Assembly: GCF_002742265.1 (NCBI RefSeq)
Contig: NZ_MDGL01000126.1
Location: forward strand, 1 to 64,000
From: Maribacter sp. 4G9
GTDB lineage: Bacteria > Bacteroidota > Bacteroidia > Flavobacteriales > Flavobacteriaceae
Reading direction: 5' to 3'
Length of the DNA: 64,000 bases
Shown in pieces: positions 7,947 through 18,250 of the stretch. The notes below the pieces were generated by a model, which did not search any database, had not been told where the DNA came from, and saw only the letters and a program-made list of their open reading frames with translations. The position numbers and the translations under genes are program-made. Each line of letters begins with the position of its first letter. The stretch's first letter is position 1.

Positions 7947-10589
7947 CTATTCTAGGTTTTCATTTTCATTATACGACTCGTGATTTTCATCCCCACCCGA
8001 CAGTAAATATTTAAATAGGTCCTTTACCTCTTGCTCGTTGAGTCGGTTCAACAAGCCGCCTGGCATCGGTGAGATTGGAGAGGGCCCGCGTTCGGATACC
8101 TCTTCTTTTTTTATGGTTATTGTATAGGTTTCATTAAAGGGATTTGGCATTAATTCAATTTTGTCCTCATTTTCGGATTTAATTCTACCTGCCAAGATTT
8201 TACCATCACTTAATTGAAATAGGGTATTTGCATATTGGTCCGAAATCTCATCGCTGGGACTGGCAATAGCATTGATTAGGTCGTACGTGCCAAATTTAGT
8301 GAAGGCTTGCGTAAGGTCTGGTCCTGAGGCCCCGCCTTCACCTCTCATTCTATGGCAAAGGATACACATGGCAGCTTCAAAGGCCCTTTTTCCATCTTCG
8401 TAGGAATCTCCTTTTAGGTCTTCGTTCCAAACTATGTTCTGGAGGTCTCCAGCCATGTACGTATTGCCAGGTCCTATGGGTTGGGGAAGATCGGCCACGG
8501 CACTTGACGGGGAGTATTCTCCAGATATTTCCTTGAAGTATTCTTTTTCGGCTTCGGGTACATGGGACATGGCCCTTTGACGTACGTTTTCCATGTAAGC
8601 CTTAAAGCTCATACCTCCTTTGCTGTCAAGAACATCATAAAACCATTTAAAATACGTTTCCCGTAAATCCTTTGTCCATCCTTTATCGGCATTGCTCAAA
8701 AGCATGCCATAATAAATGGCCTCACTAGGGGGCATTTGTGCTACGACCTCCCTAATGATTTCACCATATTGTTCGCTCCTGAGGGTGGTTTCCTCGTCCA
8801 ACAGTTCGATACCATCCGAAACTGTTTTTTCTTCAGTATGTTTAAGTAGTTGTTCGACCAATCCCTCCGTAATCCCATCAGCTTCCAAATAAAGAAGGAT
8901 CTGACTTAATTCCTTGTTTACGCTGTTGTTGGCATGGGGAAAGTAGCGATTTAGTTTTTTGGCTATGGCATTTCCCGTGGAACCGGCCGGCTTGCCCATT
9001 CTTATAAAGGAGAGTGAATAGGCACGTAGAAGAGCCAATCGATTATCATCAGAAAGAGTTTCCAGGTTAAGCGGTTCCAATTTTTGATAAATCAATTGTT
9101 GGTTTTGTGGTTCGTCCGTTCTAGCTAGGGCAATACTTGCATTGATAAGCTTTGTAGCATCGGTTTCTGAAGTAAATCGGTCTTTCCAAGCATTGAAATC
9201 GGCATGCTCCAGGACCATACGCGAAGCATATCGTATAAAACGATCGTCGTGGCCCAAATTTTCCCAAGCTAAGGCCAGTCCTTCCCCGTTTGTGTTTTTT
9301 TGAAAGGATTCCAAAGTTTGGCGAAGTTCCCGTAACTGCTTGTTGTCCTCATTGACCGCTACATCTGTTTCGGCCATGACCTCACCCTCATAGGATAAAC
9401 GATAAAGATGTGAATCCAAGTTTCGCCCTCCGGTGGCAAAGTAAAGATTACCGTCAGAACCGGAAATCATATCAGTAAGGGGCAATGGAGTTCCAGAAAA
9501 GAACTGTTCCCTTTTAGCTTCATAGCTACTACCTTTAGGAATTAAATCAATAAAATACACCGTTCCAAAACTCCAATCCATTACCAATAGCCCATTTTTG
9601 TATTTTGAAGGGAAATTTAAGGACGCGGAAGAAAGGACAGCCGTGGGCGAGCCCTGCTCCAAGTTATGTACGGCCGGAAGATTATCCGGGTAGTAAGCGG
9701 GCCATTTCCCAGAACCTGTACGCCATCCATATTCACTTCCCGGTACCACGTGGCAAATACGCGTAGGCCTATACCAAGGCATACCAATGTCCCATTCCAT
9801 ATCAGAATCATAGGTAAAAAGTTCCCCATCGTTGTTGAAGGCAATATCAAAAGGGTTTCTATAGCCTGCCGATATCAATTCCCATTCGGTACCATCAGGT
9901 TTGAATTTAGCTACCCAACCCCCTGGTGCCTTAATATCGTTGGCATGGCCCCTAGCATCCAAGTAGGTAGGTATCAAGTTGTCCTCGTTCCAGTTGTTGG
10001 GCAACCTGCTGTTGTTCTTTATAGTATCCGGAACCAAGGTGTGGTTACCGGCAATGAAGTAAATTTCATTTCCATCCGGAGATAAAACCAAACTGTGCGG
10101 CCCATGCTCCCCATCGCCCTCCAATCTCAAAAGCATCTTGCTTTGGTCCAAAACCCCGTCGCCATTGGTGTCTTCAATTCTGTAAATACCGCTACCAAAA
10201 TTGGAATCTTCCTCCCATCTTTTATTTACGGACACATATAAGCTATTGAATGCCCAAAGTAATCCATGAGCTTGCCCAATCTCAATATCCAACGGAGATA
10301 TATCCTCCTTGGAAAGTTGCTCCCCGGTTTTGGGAGGGGTAAAGGAGTAAATTTTACCATATTGGTCACAGGAATAGATTATGCCATTGGGACCTTGGGC
10401 CAAAGACACCCAAGAGCCTTGATCATGGGCACTGGGATGATAGATTTCCTCTAGTGAAAAACCATCGGGAATATTGAACTTGATTTCAGAGGCTTGGTCG
10501 GCTGCCTCTTTCTTGGTTTCGGTCTTACAGGCATAGGTTATCACAACTAGTGTTAATATTGCGATGAACCGAAGAAAATAATTTTTCAT
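7947..10589 (-). CDS. Beta-propeller (L-sorbosone/glucose dehydrogenase-like) lipoprotein with C-terminal heme c domain
   Basis: The 880-residue protein has a lipoprotein signal ending in VVITYAC. Residues about 35-420 form a propeller of the membrane-bound dehydrogenase/PQQ-type class (SGSDGNLYFATGGRNLDSHLYRL and similar blades). A helical HEAT-like middle follows, then a cytochrome c-like segment with one CxxCH heme site (MCILCHRMRGEGGASGPDLT). The tail contains Pirellula-type features: IASPSDEISDQY, DGKILAGRI, SPMPGGLLNRL and a DLFKYLL end, matching the putative heme-binding family TIGR02603. Probably a periplasmic oxidoreductase acting on a sugar or sugar-like substrate. The start ATG at 10589 has no competitor. 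First gene of a three-gene exported cluster. Confidence 0.85.
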   Translation of the reverse strand: MKNYFLRFIAILTLVVITYACKTETKKEAADQASEIKFNIPDGFSLEEIYHPSAHDQGSWVSLAQGPNGIIYSCDQYGKIYSFTPPKTGEQLSKEDISPLDIEIGQAHGLLWAFNSLYVSVNKRWEEDSNFGSGIYRIEDTNGDGVLDQSKMLLRLEGDGEHGPHSLVLSPDGNEIYFIAGNHTLVPDTIKNNSRLPNNWNEDNLIPTYLDARGHANDIKAPGGWVAKFKPDGTEWELISAGYRNPFDIAFNNDGELFTYDSDMEWDIGMPWYRPTRICHVVPGSEYGWRTGSGKWPAYYPDNLPAVHNLEQGSPTAVLSSASLNFPSKYKNGLLVMDWSFGTVYFIDLIPKGSSYEAKREQFFSGTPLPLTDMISGSDGNLYFATGGRNLDSHLYRLSYEGEVMAETDVAVNEDNKQLRELRQTLESFQKNTNGEGLALAWENLGHDDRFIRYASRMVLEHADFNAWKDRFTSETDATKLINASIALARTDEPQNQQLIYQKLEPLNLETLSDDNRLALLRAYSLSFIRMGKPAGSTGNAIAKKLNRYFPHANNSVNKELSQILLYLEADGITEGLVEQLLKHTEEKTVSDGIELLDEETTLRSEQYGEIIREVVAQMPPSEAIYYGMLLSNADKGWTKDLRETYFKWFYDVLDSKGGMSFKAYMENVRQRAMSHVPEAEKEYFKEISGEYSPSSAVADLPQPIGPGNTYMAGDLQNIVWNEDLKGDSYEDGKRAFEAAMCILCHRMRGEGGASGPDLTQAFTKFGTYDLINAIASPSDEISDQYANTLFQLSDGKILAGRIKSENEDKIELMPNPFNETYTITIKKEEVSERGPSPISPMPGGLLNRLNEQEVKDLFKYLLSGGDENHESYNENENLE

Positions 10590-10645
10590 GGATAATAAGT
10601 TGGTCTTTTAGATAGCTAAAAGATACAAAACTTACGTTTAGGAAT

Positions 10646-11098
10646 TTAATGTAATTGTCTTAGACCTTCATACACCGTAATGGCAACTGCATTTGCCAAA
10701 TTTAGGCTCCTCACGTGGGTACTGTAAAGCGGGATTTTAAAGACATTACGGGTATTTCTTTCCAAAATATCATTGGAAAGCCCACTGGATTCCTTGCCAA
10801 AAAGGAGAAATGTATTTTCTGTATATGTTGCATCCCAATGGTTTTTTGAACCATGGGAGGAAAAAAATAGCATTTTTTCCTCTTTATGGGATTCAAAAAA
10901 TTCCTTCTGATTTTCATACTCCCTAATATTTAGATGTTGCCAATAATCCAAGCCGGCCCTTTTCAAACGTTTATCCGAAATTTCAAATCCGTAGGGTTTA
11001 ACCAAGTGAAGGTTGCAGCCCGTAGCCAAGGCAAGCCTGCCTATATTCCCTGTATTGGTATGGATTTCCGGTTCAATAAGAACAATATGAAGTGCCAT
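10646..11098 (-). CDS. trmL: tRNA (cytidine/uridine-34-2'-O)-methyltransferase, TrmL type
   Basis: A short SPOUT (trefoil-knot) methyltransferase of 150 residues with the three family motifs: NTGNIGRLALATGCNLHLVK near the N-terminus, FGKESSGLSNDIL in the middle, and RSLNLANAVAITVYEGL at the knot. TrmL methylates the wobble ribose of certain leucine tRNAs using SAM. The longer frame begins with TTG at 11104; I prefer the ATG at 11098, giving MALHIVLIEPEIH. That start lies 2 bp after the VF530 stop, so the two are probably translationally coupled and belong to the pullulanase transcript. Confidence 0.93.
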   Translation of the reverse strand: MALHIVLIEPEIHTNTGNIGRLALATGCNLHLVKPYGFEISDKRLKRAGLDYWQHLNIREYENQKEFFESHKEEKMLFFSSHGSKNHWDATYTENTFLLFGKESSGLSNDILERNTRNVFKIPLYSTHVRSLNLANAVAITVYEGLRQLH

Positions 11099-11100
11099 GT

Positions 11101-11313
11101 TCAACGCAAGGTTTTTAAATAGAGGTTTTCAACTTTTTTCCTGGCCCAGGGTGTTCGCCTTAGAAACGAAAGGCTTGATTTTATTGATGGATCGTTCTTA
11201 AAACAATTGATATTTATTTCTTCCGATAGTTCTTCCCATGAATATACTTGGGTAAGATGTTCTAAAATATCTACCAGTTTTACCCCATGGAGCGGATTGT
11301 TTTTTTGAGTCAT
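11101..11313 (-). CDS. VF530 (DUF2132) family DNA-binding-like small protein
   Basis: A 70-residue protein starting [20 protein letters not shown] and containing the family hallmark [19 protein letters not shown] near the C-terminus. VF530/DUF2132 proteins are small and helical with an SAP-like or DNA-binding fold; their cellular role is not established. The ATG at 11313 is chosen because upstream residues in the open frame overlap the pullulanase 3' end and are not conserved-looking. It begins 4 bp after the pullulanase stop and ends 2 bp before trmL, so it is the middle gene of a tight operon. Confidence 0.88.
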   Translation of the reverse strand: MTQKNNPLHGVKLVDILEHLTQVYSWEELSEEININCFKNDPSIKSSLSFLRRTPWARKKVENLYLKTLR

Positions 11314-11317
11314 GGTG

Positions 11318-13300
11318 TCAATTTTTAAATGCGATGAGCATGGATATGGGAGGAATATCAACATACTCCTGAATGGTTTTGGAACCCTCAAAATCAAAAG
11401 TATTTTTATATATGGCCAATTTGTAGGCTTCCTTAAGTGGATATCGATAGGGTTCCTTTCTTGCGTTATAGATTACAAGTATTTCTTTCCATGTATCGCC
11501 GCTGGTCTGGTTCTCCAAGGTATACGAAATGAGGCCATCGGCTACCATTTGAAACCTTAGTTTCTCGTTTACCTCTTTGGTACTTTCCAATGAAAACGAC
11601 GGATGTTCCTTTCGCAATGCTATCAGGTTTTTATAATATTCAAAAACAGCTTGATTGGTTTTTTTCAAGTTCCAATCTATTTGATTGATGCTATCTGAAA
11701 GATTATAGGAATTGTGTGCTCCTTGTTTGGTTCTCAAAAATTCTACGCCTGCATGCAAAAATGGGGTGCCCTGGGAAGTCAAAACAATGGCATTGGCCAA
11801 TGTATGCATGGCAATTAGTTCTTCTTGGCTCGCGGACGGATCGGAGATTTTTAATTTATCGTACAAGGTATGGTTGTCATGACAAGAAGTATAGGAAATA
11901 GATTGACAAGGTTCTTTGGCCCAAGGAGCCTTGGAATAATTTACACTGTTATAGTTGATTTGAGGATGTTTTATTCCGCCTACAAGTCCAAACTTTATGG
12001 ATTCCTCTTTTTTGGTTCCTCCGTTTACAAAACCCGTATCCATATCATCGAAAACCGAACCTTTTAGTCCATCCCTAATATCGTCACTGAACGCAGCAAT
12101 TTCAGGCAATTGCTGCATGTGCTTTTTTAAGGCTCTTTTTTCCTCTGGCAGCGGAGAGTCTTTTGCTGTCCACCCTTCACCATATAAAAGCGCATTGGGA
12201 TTGACTTTTTTTATGGCCGAGGCTATTTCGTTCATGGTATCCATATCGTGGATGCCCATTAAATCGAAACGAAATCCGTCTATATGATATTCTTCGGTCC
12301 AATATAATAAGGACTCCAACATGAATTTTTTCATCATGGTCCTTTCTGATGCCGTTTCATTGCCGCAAGCGGCCGCATCTGAATAGCTGCCATCTTCGTT
12401 ATGCCGATAATAATAACCGGGTACCTCTTGATTAAAAAGCGATTTCTCAGTCTTGCCCGTATGGTTGTAGACCACATCCAGAATCACCCCTATACCGTTA
12501 TCGTGAAATGATTTTACCATTTGTTTGAATTCCTTTATTCGGACCGAAGCGTTATAAGGGTCGGTCGAATAAGAACCTTCCGGTACATTGTAATTTTTGG
12601 GATCGTATCCCCAGTTAAATTGGGGTGTATCCAGTTTTGTTTCGTCAATGGAATAGTGGTCAAAGGAGGGTAGCAAATGCACATGGGTAATGCCAAGCTC
12701 CTTAAGATGGCCAATGCCTGTTTTGACATTTTCAGGCCCCAGGGTGCCCAGTTCTCCCAACCCGATGAATTTTCCCTTATGCTCCACGCCAGATTGCGGG
12801 TGAATGGTCATGTCCCTTACATGCAATTCATAGATTATTGCCTTATTGGGTGTATCCAAGATAGGCCCTTCGTCATTTTCCCATCCCAAAGGGTTTGTAG
12901 ATTCCATATCCAAGACCATGGCCTTATGGCCATTCACCCCTATGGCCATGGCGTAAATACCTGGGGTTTCGTTTAACCAAGTGCTCCCAATTTTTACTTG
13001 AAAGGTATAGTAGGTACCATGTAGGTCGCCCTGAACTTTTTTTGACCAAACCCCATTATCCGTTGATTTCATGGCAAGGGTTTCCTTAATAGGGGAATAG
13101 TTACCGTTCTCGAAAAAATTAATCTTCACTTCCTTGGCGGTGGGCGCCCATAATTTGAATTCCGTGACGTCTTTGGTATAGTACGGCCAAAGGTTTTCAT
13201 CAGAGGCGGTAGGGTAGGAGTCGTAGTCTTTTAAAGCGAATTTGGGATTACAGGAAATAATCAATACAGTTGAAATTAGAAGAATTGAAAATAACTTCAT
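11318..13300 (-). CDS. pulA: Type I pullulanase lipoprotein (GH13)
   Basis: Debranching enzyme for alpha-1,6 links in pullulan, starch or glycogen fragments. The 660-residue protein begins with a lipoprotein signal ([17 protein letters not shown]), so it is surface or periplasmic. A CBM48-like N-terminal beta domain ([20 protein letters not shown]) precedes the GH13 barrel. The pullulanase hallmark appears as [17 protein letters not shown]. Catalytic segments are visible: VVYNHTG (region I), DGFRFDLMG (nucleophile Asp), LLYGEGW (acid/base Glu) and [11 protein letters not shown] (transition-state His/Asp). I chose the ATG at 13300 over the upstream frame start at 13339 because it places the signal peptide at the N-terminus. 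No SusCD pair is nearby. Confidence 0.93.
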   Translation of the reverse strand: MKLFSILLISTVLIISCNPKFALKDYDSYPTASDENLWPYYTKDVTEFKLWAPTAKEVKINFFENGNYSPIKETLAMKSTDNGVWSKKVQGDLHGTYYTFQVKIGSTWLNETPGIYAMAIGVNGHKAMVLDMESTNPLGWENDEGPILDTPNKAIIYELHVRDMTIHPQSGVEHKGKFIGLGELGTLGPENVKTGIGHLKELGITHVHLLPSFDHYSIDETKLDTPQFNWGYDPKNYNVPEGSYSTDPYNASVRIKEFKQMVKSFHDNGIGVILDVVYNHTGKTEKSLFNQEVPGYYYRHNEDGSYSDAAACGNETASERTMMKKFMLESLLYWTEEYHIDGFRFDLMGIHDMDTMNEIASAIKKVNPNALLYGEGWTAKDSPLPEEKRALKKHMQQLPEIAAFSDDIRDGLKGSVFDDMDTGFVNGGTKKEESIKFGLVGGIKHPQINYNSVNYSKAPWAKEPCQSISYTSCHDNHTLYDKLKISDPSASQEELIAMHTLANAIVLTSQGTPFLHAGVEFLRTKQGAHNSYNLSDSINQIDWNLKKTNQAVFEYYKNLIALRKEHPSFSLESTKEVNEKLRFQMVADGLISYTLENQTSGDTWKEILVIYNARKEPYRYPLKEAYKLAIYKNTFDFEGSKTIQEYVDIPPISMLIAFKN

Positions 13301-13387
13301 AAATGTGGTACTTAATGTCAATATAAGAAAGATATTCAAATCGCTAATACCATGAAATGTATGTTTTATGGAAATAATAAAATGAAA

Positions 13388-13412
13388 AAACTCCGGTAAT
13401 CAGCCGGAGTTT
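13388..13412 (-). terminator. Terminator downstream of rpoD
   Basis: A 9-bp perfect stem, AAACTCCGG / CCGGAGTTT, with a 7-base loop, is followed on the minus strand by a T run. It lies 110 bp beyond the rpoD stop, in the gap before the pullulanase promoter region. Confidence 0.7.
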
Positions 13413-13522
13413 ATTCATCAATCAAAAAACGAACAGTCATGATAAACTGTTTGTAATCTTAAAATTACAACTAATATGCCAAATTTCCAATTTAGGGAAT
13501 CTTTAACGTGTAATTTTTATTG

Positions 13523-14386
13523 TTAACCTAAATATGTCTTAAGTATCTTACTTCTAGATGTATGTTTTAACCTACGAATTGCCTTTTCCTTGATTTGGCG
13601 AACCCTTTCCCTAGTCAGGTCAAAAGTTTCACCTATTTCCTCCAAGGTCATGGAATGTTGGCCTGCAAGCCCAAAATAGAGCCTAATAACATCGGCCTCT
13701 CTTGGGGTAAGTGTTTCAAGGGCCCTTTCAATTTCTGTGCGAAGGGATTCATGTAACAATTCCCTATCCGGATTTGGAGACTCCCCACTGCGCAATACAT
13801 CGTAAAGGTTGGAATCCTCACCATCGATCAAAGGAGCATCCATGGATACGTGACGACCCGAGTTTTTCAAGGATTGCTTTACATCTTCTACGGTCATGTC
13901 CAATTCCTTGGCAATTTCCTCTGCAGATGGTACACGCTCATGTGCTTGCTCCAAGAAAGCAAAGGTTTTGTTGATCTTGTTTATAGATCCAATTTTGTTC
14001 AGTGGCAAGCGAACGATACGGGACTGTTCTGCCAATGCCTGTAATATAGATTGACGGATCCACCATACGGCGTAGGAGATAAACTTAAATCCCCGCGTTT
14101 CGTCAAAACGCTGTGCAGCTTTGATCAGACCAAGGTTCCCCTCATTGATCAAATCCGGTAAAGTAAGACCTTGGTTTTGGTACTGCTTAGCAACGGATAC
14201 CACGAATCTAAGGTTGGCTTTCGTCAGTTTTTCAAGAGCGATTTGGTCGCCTGCCTTGATGCGTTGTGCCAACTCTACTTCTTCATCAGCGGTAATCAAG
14301 TCCACTTTTCCAATTTCTTGCAAGTACTTGTCCAAGGATGCGGTCTCCCTATTGGTGACCTGTTTTGTAATCTTAAGCTGTCTCAT
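13523..14386 (-). CDS. rpoD: Primary RNA polymerase sigma factor (RpoD/SigA)
   Basis: The 287-residue sigma-70 protein has region 1.2 ([20 protein letters not shown]), region 2 with [20 protein letters not shown] and [15 protein letters not shown], region 3, and region 4.2 with a helix-turn-helix [20 protein letters not shown]. It lacks region 1.1 and the non-conserved insert of proteobacterial RpoD, which is normal for Bacteroidota. The phylum's primary sigma factor recognises TTG / TAnnTTTG promoters, consistent with several promoter matches in this window. Single gene with its own terminator; the ATG at 14386 is the only sensible start. Confidence 0.96.
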   Translation of the reverse strand: MRQLKITKQVTNRETASLDKYLQEIGKVDLITADEEVELAQRIKAGDQIALEKLTKANLRFVVSVAKQYQNQGLTLPDLINEGNLGLIKAAQRFDETRGFKFISYAVWWIRQSILQALAEQSRIVRLPLNKIGSINKINKTFAFLEQAHERVPSAEEIAKELDMTVEDVKQSLKNSGRHVSMDAPLIDGEDSNLYDVLRSGESPNPDRELLHESLRTEIERALETLTPREADVIRLYFGLAGQHSMTLEEIGETFDLTRERVRQIKEKAIRRLKHTSRSKILKTYLG

Positions 14387-14500
14387 TAAAATAAATTAAG
14401 TTCAATTTGCATAGACTGCATATACTTATACGTAAATTTTCATGGAATGTTACAATAGGGTATAAAAAAGTTCAATTAATCGATAAAATGAATAAAAATA

Positions 14501-14530
14501 GCCCCAACAGATATTTGTTGGGGCTTTTTA
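14501..14530 (-). terminator. Terminator of pnp
   Basis: A perfect 9-bp stem GCCCCAACA / TGTTGGGGC with a 6-base loop lies about 25 bp after the pnp stop. T-rich sequence follows on the minus strand. Confidence 0.8.
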
Positions 14531-14548
14531 CATTTAAAAGATCGGGAA

Positions 14549-16780
14549 TTAATCCCTTCTTGGTTTTCTATCGCGATCGCGGTTCCTGTCGTTTCCACGA
14601 CGATCGTCCCTACGTCTATTATCGCTATTGTCACGTGGGGGTCTTTCCTTAAAACCTTCGGGTTTTGGTAAAAGAGCCTTACGGGAAACCTTGTCCTTTT
14701 TAGTTCTAGGGTCGAGTCCAAAATATTTTACATCAAAGACATCTCCCATGTTCACTACATCGGACACATTCTCCGTACGTTCCCAGGCCAATTCGGATAC
14801 ATGAAGTAGCACTTCGTTCCCAGGAGCATCCATATATTCAACAACGGCACCAAAATCCAACATTTTAATGACCTTCACTTCATAAACGCTACCTACTTCA
14901 GGCTTGAACATCAGCGAATCGATTTTTGCCAAGACAGCATCGATTCCCGCTTGATTTGTTCCCAAGATTTCAACGATACCCTCTTCTGTAACAGGATCCT
15001 CATTGATAACAATGGTCGTTTTGGTTTCTTTTTGTAGTTCTTGAATAACTTTTCCTCCTGGTCCAATCAAGGCCCCGATAAATTCGTTAGGAATGATACG
15101 TGTGACCATTTTTGGTGCATGGGGTTTTACATCCTCCCTTGGTGCATCAATGGTTTCCACTAATTTTTCAAGAATATGTAAACGCCCGTCACGAGCTTGC
15201 TTTAAGGCTTTCACCAAAATTTCATAGGACAGGCCTTTCACTTTTATATCCATTTGGCAAGCCGTGATACCATCTGCGGTACCCGTTACCTTAAAGTCCA
15301 TATCGCCCAAGTGATCTTCATCTCCCAAAATATCCGAAAGCACGGCATATTTACCAGATTCAGTATCGGTAATCAATCCCATGGCAATACCGGAAACCGG
15401 TTTTTTTAATTGAACACCGGCATCCATCAAGGCCATAGTACCAGAACAAACCGTTGCCATGGATGAGGAACCATTAGACTCCAACACTTCGGATACGACC
15501 CTTACTGTGTAAGGACAGTCTTCGGGAACCATACCTTTTAAGGCTCTTTGGGCCAAGTTACCGTGACCGACTTCCCTTCTGGAAGTTCCACGGATCGGTC
15601 TGGCTTCCCCTGTTGAAAATGGAGGGAAATTATAGTGTAGGTAGAAACGCTCTTCCCCTTCTTGAGAGGGCATATCTATTTGGTTGGCGTCTCTGGAAGT
15701 ACCTAAGGTTACCGTAGCCAATGCTTGGGTTTCACCTCGTGTAAAGATAGCAGAACCATGGGTTGATGGTAAATAGTCCACCTCACACCAAATTGGGCGA
15801 ATTTCGTTTGTTTTTCTTCCGTCCAATCGTAAGCCTTCGTTCAAGGTAAGGTCCCTTACTGCATTTTTTTCGGCCTTGTAGAAATATTTGGAGATCAATC
15901 CACCATATTCTTCTTGTTCCTCTTCGGAAAATGAAGCGATAACTTCTTCCTTTATGGCATCAAACGCCGCACTTCTTTCGTGCTTTGCAGAACCGGCCTT
16001 TGCAATTTCATATACCTTATCGTACGCAAGGGCGTGAACTTTTTTAGCTAAATCCTCATCTTCCCTTTCCGGCTCATATTCACGGACTTCTTTTTTTCCG
16101 AAGGATTCTGCCAATCGCACTTGAGCGGCACATTGAACCTTGATGGCTTCGTGAGCGAATTTGATGGCCTCCGTCATTTCCTCCTCGGAAATTTCATCCA
16201 TTTCACCTTCTACCATCATAACGGAGTCCGCCGATGCACCGATGACCATGTCGATATCGGATTCTTTCAATTGCGCAAACGATGGGTTTATAACGAACTC
16301 ACCGTTCACCCTTCCTACCCTTACTTCTGAAATGGGACATTCAAAAGGAAAGTCAGATAATTGGATGGCCGCGGATGCTGCCAAACCTGCCATAGCGTCC
16401 GGCATCACGTCCTCGTCATGGGACATCAATTGAATCATTACCTGGGTTTCTGAATGATAATCTTTTGGGAATAATGGTCGCAATACACGATCTACTAAAC
16501 GCATGGTCAAAACTTCACCATCGCTGGGACGGGCTTCTCTTTTGAAAAATCCGCCAGGGTAACGTCCTGCAGCGGCAAATTTTTCGCGGTAGTCTACTGT
16601 TAGTGGAAGAAAATCCACGTCGCTTTGTTTGTAATTGGAAACGACCGTACATAATAACATACATTTTCCAGATTGAACGACTACAGAACCATGGGCCTGT
16701 TTTGCCAATTTTCCGGTTTCGATAGAAATCTCCCTACCGTCACCAAGGTCAATGACCTCTCTAAATACTTTTGGAATCAT
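14549..16780 (-). CDS. pnp: Polyribonucleotide nucleotidyltransferase (PNPase)
   Basis: Phosphorolytic 3'-5' exoribonuclease and RNA-tailing enzyme. The 743 residues show the full domain order: RNase PH core 1 (from about residue 10, with [20 protein letters not shown]), an all-helical linker, RNase PH core 2 (from about 315, with [15 protein letters not shown] and the [13 protein letters not shown] region), a KH domain ([18 protein letters not shown], about 565), an S1 domain ([13 protein letters not shown], about 630) and a very basic Arg/Asp-rich tail. The tail may bind RNA. It follows rpsO in the order rpsO-pnp that is conserved across bacteria. The 5' leader has two hairpins (16793-16813 and 16831-16850), suggesting RNA-level control. 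Confidence 0.98.
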   Translation of the reverse strand: MIPKVFREVIDLGDGREISIETGKLAKQAHGSVVVQSGKCMLLCTVVSNYKQSDVDFLPLTVDYREKFAAAGRYPGGFFKREARPSDGEVLTMRLVDRVLRPLFPKDYHSETQVMIQLMSHDEDVMPDAMAGLAASAAIQLSDFPFECPISEVRVGRVNGEFVINPSFAQLKESDIDMVIGASADSVMMVEGEMDEISEEEMTEAIKFAHEAIKVQCAAQVRLAESFGKKEVREYEPEREDEDLAKKVHALAYDKVYEIAKAGSAKHERSAAFDAIKEEVIASFSEEEQEEYGGLISKYFYKAEKNAVRDLTLNEGLRLDGRKTNEIRPIWCEVDYLPSTHGSAIFTRGETQALATVTLGTSRDANQIDMPSQEGEERFYLHYNFPPFSTGEARPIRGTSRREVGHGNLAQRALKGMVPEDCPYTVRVVSEVLESNGSSSMATVCSGTMALMDAGVQLKKPVSGIAMGLITDTESGKYAVLSDILGDEDHLGDMDFKVTGTADGITACQMDIKVKGLSYEILVKALKQARDGRLHILEKLVETIDAPREDVKPHAPKMVTRIIPNEFIGALIGPGGKVIQELQKETKTTIVINEDPVTEEGIVEILGTNQAGIDAVLAKIDSLMFKPEVGSVYEVKVIKMLDFGAVVEYMDAPGNEVLLHVSELAWERTENVSDVVNMGDVFDVKYFGLDPRTKKDKVSRKALLPKPEGFKERPPRDNSDNRRRDDRRGNDRNRDRDRKPRRD

Positions 16781-16792
16781 AAAATTTGATTA

Positions 16793-16850
16793 AAACCTGA
16801 CGCGTTCAGGTTTGTTAAACAATGGTCTTTCCGACATTTTTTATGGTCGG
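16793..16850 (-). promoter_or_regulatory. Two hairpins in the pnp leader
   Basis: An 8-bp perfect stem (AAACCTGA / TCAGGTTT, 16793-16813) sits about 12 bp before the pnp ATG. A second stem (CCGAC / GTCGG with an A/T loop, 16831-16850) lies just upstream. In enterobacteria the pnp leader hairpin is cut by RNase III and then used for autoregulation by PNPase. A similar role here is only inference. The leader also contains CA/AAC-rich direct repeats (16852-16870 region). Confidence 0.4.
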
Positions 16851-16943
16851 GGTTGTTGTGTTGTTGTGTGGACCAATGAAAAACTGTGTGTAGCTTTTTG
16901 TGTGTGCCTATTTTTACTCCTTAGACTTGGAGGCTATTTTTGA

Positions 16944-16973
16944 AAAAAGGGGATGGTCAACCATCCCCTTTTT
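16944..16973 (-). terminator. Terminator or attenuator between rpsO and pnp
   Basis: A perfect stem of GGGGATGG / CCATCCCC flanked by A and T runs lies 5 bp after the rpsO stop. It probably ends most rpsO transcripts before pnp, possibly leaving some read-through. Confidence 0.8.
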
Positions 16974-16977
16974 CAAT

Positions 16978-17247
16978 TTATTTTCTAATACCAAGCTCTT
17001 TGATAAGCTCCCTGTATTTTACAATATCTTTCTTTTTAAGATAATCCAATAAACTTCTACGTTTACCTACCAATTTCACCAAAGATCTTTCTGTGTTGTA
17101 ATCTTTGTGATTTTGTTTAAGGTGACCGGTCAAATGGTTGATACGGTGTGTGAACAAAGCTATTTGTCCTTCGGTAGAACCTGTGTTCTCCGCTTTTCCG
17201 CCATGCTTTTTAAAGATGTCGGCTTTTATTTCCTTGGTTAAATACAT
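16978..17247 (-). CDS. rpsO: 30S ribosomal protein S15
   Basis: Binds the central domain of 16S rRNA early in 30S assembly. The 89-residue length is exact for S15, and the hallmark GSTEGQIALFTHRINHLTGHLKQNHKD followed by RRSLLDYLKKKD is present (given here in two parts of the conserved block). Encoded directly upstream of pnp, with a terminator hairpin between them. The ATG at 17247 follows an A/T-rich leader without a strong Shine-Dalgarno site, as usual in this phylum. Confidence 0.97.
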   Translation of the reverse strand: MYLTKEIKADIFKKHGGKAENTGSTEGQIALFTHRINHLTGHLKQNHKDYNTERSLVKLVGKRRSLLDYLKKKDIVKYRELIKELGIRK

Positions 17248-17348
17248 TCCAATATTGTTTTAAATGATTTTTATGTATCCGATTGATTTTCAATCAGGGC
17301 GCAAAGATATATCTTTTTTTTGATTCAAAACGACCTTTTTATGGGTCC

Positions 17349-18227
17349 TTAGACTTTTGCCTTTCTTATGGGTTGATTTTGGATCAAATCGATGTACAGA
17401 TTGATATTCTTTTTTAAGTCCTTGCGGTGCGATATAAAATCCAAAAATCCATGTTCCAGCAGAAATTCAGAGGATTGGAAGCCATCCGGCAACTCTTTAC
17501 CGGTGGTGTCCTTAACGACCCTAGGCCCCGCAAAACCTATCAAAGCTCCGGGCTCCGCAATATTGATATCGCCCAACATTGCATAGGAAGCCGTGGTGCC
17601 GCCCGTAGTTGGATCTGTACATAAAGATATGTAAGGCAAGCCAGCATCTGCCAATTGGGCCAATTTTGCAGAGGTTTTTGCCAACTGCATTAAGGATAAT
17701 GCTGCTTCCATCATCCTAGCTCCCCCAGATTTGGAGATCATTACAAATGGCACCTTTTTCTTAATGGCATGATCGATACCCCTAGCAATTTTTTCACCTA
17801 CCACACTGCCCATGGATCCGCCAATAAAGGCAAAATCCATACAACAGATTACAATATCCTTTCCCAAGGATTTTCCAAAACCAGTACGTACAGCATCTGT
17901 GAGACCGGTTTTTTTCTGGGCGGCCTTTAAACGGTCCGCATATTTTTTGGTATCCTCAAATTTTAAAGGGTCCTTCGAAGAAAGTTTGGCGTCCAGTTCC
18001 GTGAACTTATTGTCGTCAAACAGGATCTGGAAATACTCCTTGCTCCCAATTCGAACGTGGTAGTCATCTTCCGGACTAACATAAAAGTTTTTGGCAAGGT
18101 CCTCTGATTCTACAATCTTACCTGTAGGGGATTTGTACCAAAGACCTTTTGGGGTGTCCTTTTTTTGTTCCGTAGAAGTCTGGATTCCTTTTTCCTTTCT
18201 TTTAAACCAAGCCGTCATGTCTTCCAT
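17349..18227 (-). CDS. accD: Acetyl-CoA carboxylase carboxyltransferase subunit beta
   Basis: Transfers the carboxyl group from biotin to acetyl-CoA to form malonyl-CoA, together with AccA. The 292-residue protein has the crotonase-like carboxyltransferase fold, with [18 protein letters not shown] and [20 protein letters not shown]. The usual N-terminal zinc ribbon is degenerate: the segment [20 protein letters not shown] carries no CxxC pairs, and the only cysteines lie in the catalytic domain ([14 protein letters not shown]). This variation may be common in Flavobacteriia. It begins 23 bp after fbaA on the same strand, so they form an fbaA-accD operon. An alternative start exists at Met4. 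Confidence 0.94.
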   Translation of the reverse strand: MEDMTAWFKRKEKGIQTSTEQKKDTPKGLWYKSPTGKIVESEDLAKNFYVSPEDDYHVRIGSKEYFQILFDDNKFTELDAKLSSKDPLKFEDTKKYADRLKAAQKKTGLTDAVRTGFGKSLGKDIVICCMDFAFIGGSMGSVVGEKIARGIDHAIKKKVPFVMISKSGGARMMEAALSLMQLAKTSAKLAQLADAGLPYISLCTDPTTGGTTASYAMLGDINIAEPGALIGFAGPRVVKDTTGKELPDGFQSSEFLLEHGFLDFISHRKDLKKNINLYIDLIQNQPIRKAKV

Positions 18228-18250
18228 TTAAAACGTTATCGACAGAATTA

